Assembly (NCBI GenBank): GCA_003184365.1
Contig: NKYR01000009.1
Coordinates: forward strand, 452,249 to 516,248
Source: Evernia prunastri
Lineage: Eukaryota; Ascomycota; Lecanoromycetes; Lecanorales; Parmeliaceae
Length of the DNA: 64,000 nucleotides
Reading direction: 5' to 3'
Shown here one piece after another: positions 59,646-64,000 of the stretch. Made by a program: the position numbers and the translations under genes. Below the pieces are notes generated by a model. That model did no database searches and was not told the origin of the DNA. It was given only the letters and a program-made list of their open reading frames with translations. The stretch's first letter is position 1. Every line of letters starts with the position of its first letter.

Positions 59646-62327
59646 ATGGCAATGGCCACCATCGCCCTTTCCTCTTCGCCTTCCTGCTCGCCCATTGCAG
59701 TCACTCCACCCTATGCGGCCGTTGCGGCTATGTCTTCTTCACCGGGACTGCCCTCTCCATCGCGATTGTTCTCAAGTATGGGCCCGAGCCTGGTCAGCGG
59801 CAGCAGGGCGACAGCCATCCCCACAGATGCCATGACGGGATTTGCAAGCGCATCGACATTACTACGCAGAGCACGCTCAACTGACGACTCTGAAACCCTT
59901 TCAAGTATACAAAGACTCGGTCTGTCGGAGAGTTACGAGTTGCAAAACAGCGCCAAGGATACGATATTGCCCAAGGAATTTGGGGGCAGGAAAGAGAAGG
60001 TGCCAGTATTCAAGAAGCCCAAAATTCTACACGAGGAACGCCCAGGCAAAGTTCAGAAAAAGGTCAACAATACTGCGGCAGTCCATGCGGTCAAGTCTGT
60101 TGAAAGTGCTGACATTCTCGCCCCAAAGAAAAGCCGCAAGAAGAAAAGCAAAGATGAGAGTGAGGCGCAAACGACAATTAAGAAGACCAAAATAATTAAA
60201 CCTGGCGCTATGAAGTCTGGTCAGAAGGCCGTCGGTTCTACGAAGAAGTCGAAGGAAGTCATTTCTGGCCCATTGAGACCTCCCGCCTCCACGCAAGAGG
60301 AGGATTTGAGGGCCAAGGAAGAGTTCCGAGACTTGTGCCTAGAGAAGGCAATTACGAGAAGGAAAGAGTGGACTCCGTGCAAAGATACAGCCCCCGATTC
60401 TACACTAGCGGACGACTCCAGGAAACCCGTGGACCCTAAGCTTCTCGTAGACACACCTTTAGCCAATGAGCCGCCAACTGCTCGGTTTGGGAACCTTTTA
60501 GGCGACTTCGGCTTCCCACAGACAGAGGGCAGCCCTGTTGTTATTTGCGAAAACCCTCGTCAAGAAAACGGCGAGGCAATGGTAAAGAGAAGGAAGATTG
60601 AACTCGTGAATGGTGTTCCTGTGCCTCGGATTTCCGAAAAGCCCAAGAGATGCAAGTCACCAAAGAAGAAACCGCAAACTGTCACGGAAAAGGCTACTGC
60701 TCCGTTTGCGCCTGTGAAATCTATCGAGACACCATCATTGCTGCAGTATTTTGTAGCTCCCACCACGGCTGGATGTGAGGTTCCTGCGAGAGGTGCAATT
60801 GATGATCCCGACACGCCTGTGACACTGCGGGCCAGGTCATCCGTGAAGAAAAAATTGGCAACGTCGAAGCAAACGAAAACCAAAGCGAATAAATTGGTTC
60901 AAGAGCAGCCCATCTTACTTTCGCCAGAGTCGGCGATGAAGACTGCTAGAAACCAAGAGCTGGTCTTTGGCACGTCTAGTCAGCTCGCGCGTGAGGAATC
61001 ACCAACCTGCATCAGAGATCTCCAGCTGGCTATGAAGGAATCAGAGTCGACTGTGGAGCAGACTCAACCTCGGGCTAATAATTACGATTTTCTAGATCTA
61101 CCTTCAGGCAGATCGAGATCATCGAATGTGCAAGCAATCAGAGCATCGAGGAGTCTTTGGTCCGCGGCATCTCGAGACATCAACGGTTCTCTCGTCGAGG
61201 TGGAGGTGGTGAACCTTGCAGATACACCAAAGCCGCCTTGTATGGTGACAAAATTTGTTGCTCCCACCAAAATTCCAGGTGCGCTGGGACCTCAGCTCCA
61301 ATCGAACGAAGAGACTGAACAGTCTCATGAAATTCAGGATGGCTCAGCTGTTCCAAAGCTTGCTTTGATCACTTCGCCCGCTCTCGAGCAACATTTGCAG
61401 GAGCCCGAACCGGGTATGCCACGATCAGTAGCAGAGGCCGCTTTGAGAAATCGCCCGAAGAGTAAATCGCCAGTCAAGAAGGCATCTACGGCAAGGCCTA
61501 CAACTAACCAGATGCCCAATTACGAAGGTTTTACGGAGGTTCAGCTAAGAAAGGAAGTCGCTTCAAACGGGTTCAAACCTATCAAGAAAAGAGAGGCTAT
61601 GATCATGCTACTAAAACAATGCTGGGAAAGTAAGACGTTGATCGCTCTCCAAGAGTTACCGGCCAATGTGAACCTCCCCAAGCCCGTAAAGGAGACAATC
61701 AGCACCGACAAACCGGAATTAAGCAGCCCTTCCAAAAAGAGAGGACGGCCACCTAAAGTTCCCGACCCCGTTGCAACGGACGTTCCGAAAGACGGCAATG
61801 CACCGCCCAAGAAGCCACGTGGGCGACCGAAGAAAGATACGACAGCGACAACGCCACAGAAGCGAAAGCGAAAAGCAAAACAGGCACTATCAGAGGCCAT
61901 AGTTTCAGCTGGAGACGACGAGATCTACGACTCGAGCCCTCCAACTCCGTCGCCACCTCGCCGACGCTCCCCACCTAAATTGCCCGAGCAACTGCCACTA
62001 GGTCTATCGCAGGGCAAGACTGCCAACGTTGCTAGCACCGCCGTCAAAACTAGGGACCGAGCGCATCTCTTCTCCCAAATAACCAAAGCAGTCACATCAT
62101 TCCCGCCCAGTCACGATCCCAAGCGCTTGACTTGGTACGAGAAGATCTTGATGTACGATCCCATCGTCTTGGAAGATCTGACGATCTGGCTGAACGCCGA
62201 AGGCCTTGGCAACATTGGAGAGGATGATGAAGTGTGGCCGAGTCTTGTCAAGGAGTGGTGCGAGGAGCGGAGCGTTTGTTGCCTCTGGAGGGAAAATCTC
62301 AGAGGCGGAGCGAGGGGGAGGTGGTGA
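59646..62327 (+). CDS. SLX4: SLX4, scaffold subunit of structure-specific endonuclease
   Basis: Binds the SLX1 GIY-YIG nuclease and directs it to branched DNA in replication and recombination repair; nuclear. Start at ATG 59646 (MAMATIALSSSPS). 893 residues, one exon. Mostly disordered and Ser/Lys-rich. LLQYFVAP at about 365 is a short conserved motif of fungal SLX4. A SAP-like segment lies at about 625-655 (GFTEVQLRKEVASNG). Two AT-hook-type motifs follow, RGRPPK (about 700) and RGRPKK (about 725). The C-terminal SLX1-binding domain at about 812-893 is clear: LTWYEKILMYDPIVLEDL, WLNAEGLGNIG, VKEWCEERSVCCLWRENLRG, ending GARGRW. No lesion. Confidence 0.95.
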   Translation: MAMATIALSSSPSCSPIAVTPPYAAVAAMSSSPGLPSPSRLFSSMGPSLVSGSRATAIPTDAMTGFASASTLLRRARSTDDSETLSSIQRLGLSESYELQNSAKDTILPKEFGGRKEKVPVFKKPKILHEERPGKVQKKVNNTAAVHAVKSVESADILAPKKSRKKKSKDESEAQTTIKKTKIIKPGAMKSGQKAVGSTKKSKEVISGPLRPPASTQEEDLRAKEEFRDLCLEKAITRRKEWTPCKDTAPDSTLADDSRKPVDPKLLVDTPLANEPPTARFGNLLGDFGFPQTEGSPVVICENPRQENGEAMVKRRKIELVNGVPVPRISEKPKRCKSPKKKPQTVTEKATAPFAPVKSIETPSLLQYFVAPTTAGCEVPARGAIDDPDTPVTLRARSSVKKKLATSKQTKTKANKLVQEQPILLSPESAMKTARNQELVFGTSSQLAREESPTCIRDLQLAMKESESTVEQTQPRANNYDFLDLPSGRSRSSNVQAIRASRSLWSAASRDINGSLVEVEVVNLADTPKPPCMVTKFVAPTKIPGALGPQLQSNEETEQSHEIQDGSAVPKLALITSPALEQHLQEPEPGMPRSVAEAALRNRPKSKSPVKKASTARPTTNQMPNYEGFTEVQLRKEVASNGFKPIKKREAMIMLLKQCWESKTLIALQELPANVNLPKPVKETISTDKPELSSPSKKRGRPPKVPDPVATDVPKDGNAPPKKPRGRPKKDTTATTPQKRKRKAKQALSEAIVSAGDDEIYDSSPPTPSPPRRRSPPKLPEQLPLGLSQGKTANVASTAVKTRDRAHLFSQITKAVTSFPPSHDPKRLTWYEKILMYDPIVLEDLTIWLNAEGLGNIGEDDEVWPSLVKEWCEERSVCCLWRENLRGGARGRW

Positions 62328-62919
62328 TCCGGAGGGATGTAGGTGAGGTCGCTTTTTGGGTAACCTGTGTATATAGTTTCGAGGAGTGCTGGCACGTAGC
62401 TCTACGCGCTGCTCTTCGCCATGACTGTACAAACAACGCATTGTCAAAGCAAACAGATATTTACGCTGTGCTGGAACAATGCAGTGACTCCTTCCCCTAA
62501 GGATTTTCATTCCACCCATACCCGCCATTGGCCTTTAGCAATGTTTACAAAACCGGTCTCTACACCGTGTGACATTTATCCGTCTATAAATTCAGGCAAT
62601 GGAATCGCTCCTCGCTAAGACCCCCGAGCTGTATGCACGTAGCAGATATATCTCCCCCCCCCCCTTTTCCCAAACCTCGAGATTTCCCCCCTTCTTGGAA
62701 AATCTCAAGGGACGCCCGAAGAAGGGATTCTTCGGTGTGGCAGTAAGTAGAGACACGGTCCCGACTCCCCAAAGCGTACGAGGTATTGTGCTTGCGAACT
62801 CCACGAGCGCATTTGCTTTCGGTCAAGAAAAGGTTAAAATCCACATTCGAGAACGATGAGACCGCCACACGCTCTTGCAAAATCCCCGCAAGGGACTGAC
62901 TCCTCACGCCCCACGTTTT
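62328..62919. other. Intergenic between convergent SLX4 and CGI121
   Basis: Holds both 3' flanks. No supported gene; a C-rich run at about 62651-62663. Confidence 0.5.
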
Positions 62920-63812
62920 TCACACCGCCCCTCTCAAAGCCATAAGACCCAGAATCGAAACCTCCAACTCCTCCCTCTCCCTCCCCACCCCACGGTCGAC
63001 ATTCCCCGCCTTCCCATCATCACCACCACCCCCACCGCTACCCTCCTCGCTCCCGTCCTTACGTCTCCTCTTCCCCTTCGAATCCGACGCTCCCCCGCCG
63101 CCGCCGCCGCTGAGCCGGTACAGCTTCCGGATCTTCGGCACGTCCGCCACGGTCGCCAGGGCGGCGTCGCTGAACTCAAGCGCCGTGCCGTGGACCGAGC
63201 GGGCGAGGTGGTCCGAGACGGTCGCGGCGGTGATGTCCGGGCTGGTGGAGAGCTTGATGGCGAGGAGGGCGGTGGTGGAAGGGGCGATGCCGAAGGTGCG
63301 GAGGGATTGCGCTATCTTTTTGGGTGGGGGTCAGCGAGCGGGCTGGGTTGGAAGTCTGTAGAGATGGGAAGAGAGAGAAGAGAAAAAAGGGGGGGGGGAA
63401 AGGAGGAGGAGAGGACAACCCACGTTGTTGTTCGCCCCGAGACAGAACACGATCTCGCTGTGCACATTCCGACTCTTCAGCCTCCCGTTCCGGGCGTCGT
63501 TGGCCGCTCTGAAAACCGCGGCCAGCACGTGCGTCGTCGACACGACCTAAATCCCCCAACAAAACCATATCAATATGAAACTTTCTTTTCCCCCCATCCC
63601 TCAGAGCGACCTTAAATTTGGCGGCAGGGGGGGGGGGCGCAAGGGGGTCCACCTACCACGCTCGCATCGATGAGGGCATACTCAAAGTCGGGGTTGCCCT
63701 GGAGCAATTGGTCCCGCAGGAACGGGGCGTTCTGGAGGTCGGTGTACAGGGCGGCGTGGACGGCGAGGTCAGGGGGGAGTTGCGCCAGGTGGAGGGTTCG
63801 CAGGGAGGTCAT
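62920..63812 (-). CDS. CGI121: Cgi121, KEOPS complex subunit
   Basis: KEOPS/EKC subunit that contacts Bud32 and helps bring tRNA for t6A37 modification; also linked to telomere upkeep. Exons 63812-63657, 63546-63424 and 63315-62920, with a GTAGGT donor, a GTGGGT donor and phases that close; about 224 residues. Family motifs: FEYALIDASVV across intron 1, STTHVLAAVFRAANDARNG, SRNVHSEIVFCLGANNN then IAQSLRTFGI across intron 2, and TALLAIKL. C-terminal oddity: a Gly-rich, basic low-complexity insert (GGGGGGASDSKGKRRRKDG and a second Gly run) before the last helix EVSILGLMALRGAV. Confidence 0.92.
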
Positions 63813-63919
63813 TGTCGGAGGGTTGGGCGGGCGATGTACTCGGGTTTGCTGATGGAAGTAAGGTAAGGTAGAGGACGCGTTGGTGATGAGGATTCGGAAC
63901 CGTTGTCTCCAATAGCTTT

Positions 63920-63993
63920 AGACCCCCTGCTTAGGCCGATTTAGCGCCATCTTTAATTTTTTAGTGCATTGTGAGTCGGCCCCGCAGGGGGTC
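63920..63993. repeat. GC-rich inverted repeat (hairpin) at the right edge
   Basis: Arm 63920-63939 (AGACCCCCTGC, then GGCCGA) pairs with 63975-63993; 11 and 6 exact pairs with a small bulge between, loop about 35 bases. Could be one folded end of a MITE or a terminal repeat of an element running off the window. Confidence 0.6.
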
Positions 63994-64000
63994 TGCACCA

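Overview
The window is nuclear DNA of a filamentous ascomycete (Pezizomycotina; a Dothideomycete-like genome is my guess, not shown). The evidence is short spliceosomal introns with GTAAGT-type donors, HET-domain and NACHT/ankyrin genes, a fungal PKS-NRPS megasynthase, fungal-only families (URC4, GT69/CAP59) and decayed transposable elements with RIP-like stop codons. I see no tRNA, rRNA or CRISPR.

Left part (1-30 kb) mixes conserved housekeeping genes with accessory genes. In order: a class I terpene synthase cut by the left edge (1-1487, +); a small two-exon hypothetical gene (2587-3064, -); a broken NLR-type NACHT/ankyrin gene (3622-7044, -); the Gtr1/RagA GTPase (9208-10385, -); a HET-domain protein (11812-14031, +); the uracil-catabolism protein URC4 (16399-18065, -); a small secreted protein (19293-20086, -); an auxilin/Swa2-like UBA-TPR-J protein (24027-26956, +); and a wax-synthase-like membrane acyltransferase (28456-29868, -). 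Gene-poor stretches between them hold microsatellites and faint decayed ORFs.

Middle part (30.5-52.3 kb) is the unusual region. A Tc1/mariner element with 32-bp TIRs and a one-stop transposase (30593-32087) sits in a broken membrane-protein gene. Next come a relic of the 3' end of a GT69 mannosyltransferase gene (about 33420-33670), a LINE/Tad1-like relic (about 34274-35065), a 12.8-kb PKS-NRPS hybrid gene (35941-48778, -; KS-AT-DH-MT-KR-ACP-C-A-T-R, no ER) and a Diels-Alderase-like gene (49464-50676, -). The intact GT69 gene follows at 52144-53619, so its 3' end and the relic form direct repeats about 18 kb apart around the PKS-NRPS locus. The megasynthase has two defects as assembled: an in-frame TAA in the KR domain lying in a perfect but only 24-nt intron-like string, and a one-base frameshift in the condensation domain at a T-run. 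No trans-ER, P450, transporter or regulator is visible, so the cluster looks minimal, degenerate or split. If functional, it would make a methylated polyketide joined to one amino acid, released by the R domain and probably cyclised by the Diels-Alderase; this is inferred from related systems.

Right part (54-64 kb) is a run of conserved genes: a GHITM/Bax-inhibitor-family mitochondrial membrane protein, a protein with two cyclic-nucleotide-binding domains plus F-box and leucine-rich repeats, the SLX4 nuclease scaffold, and the KEOPS subunit Cgi121. A GC-rich hairpin lies at the very end.
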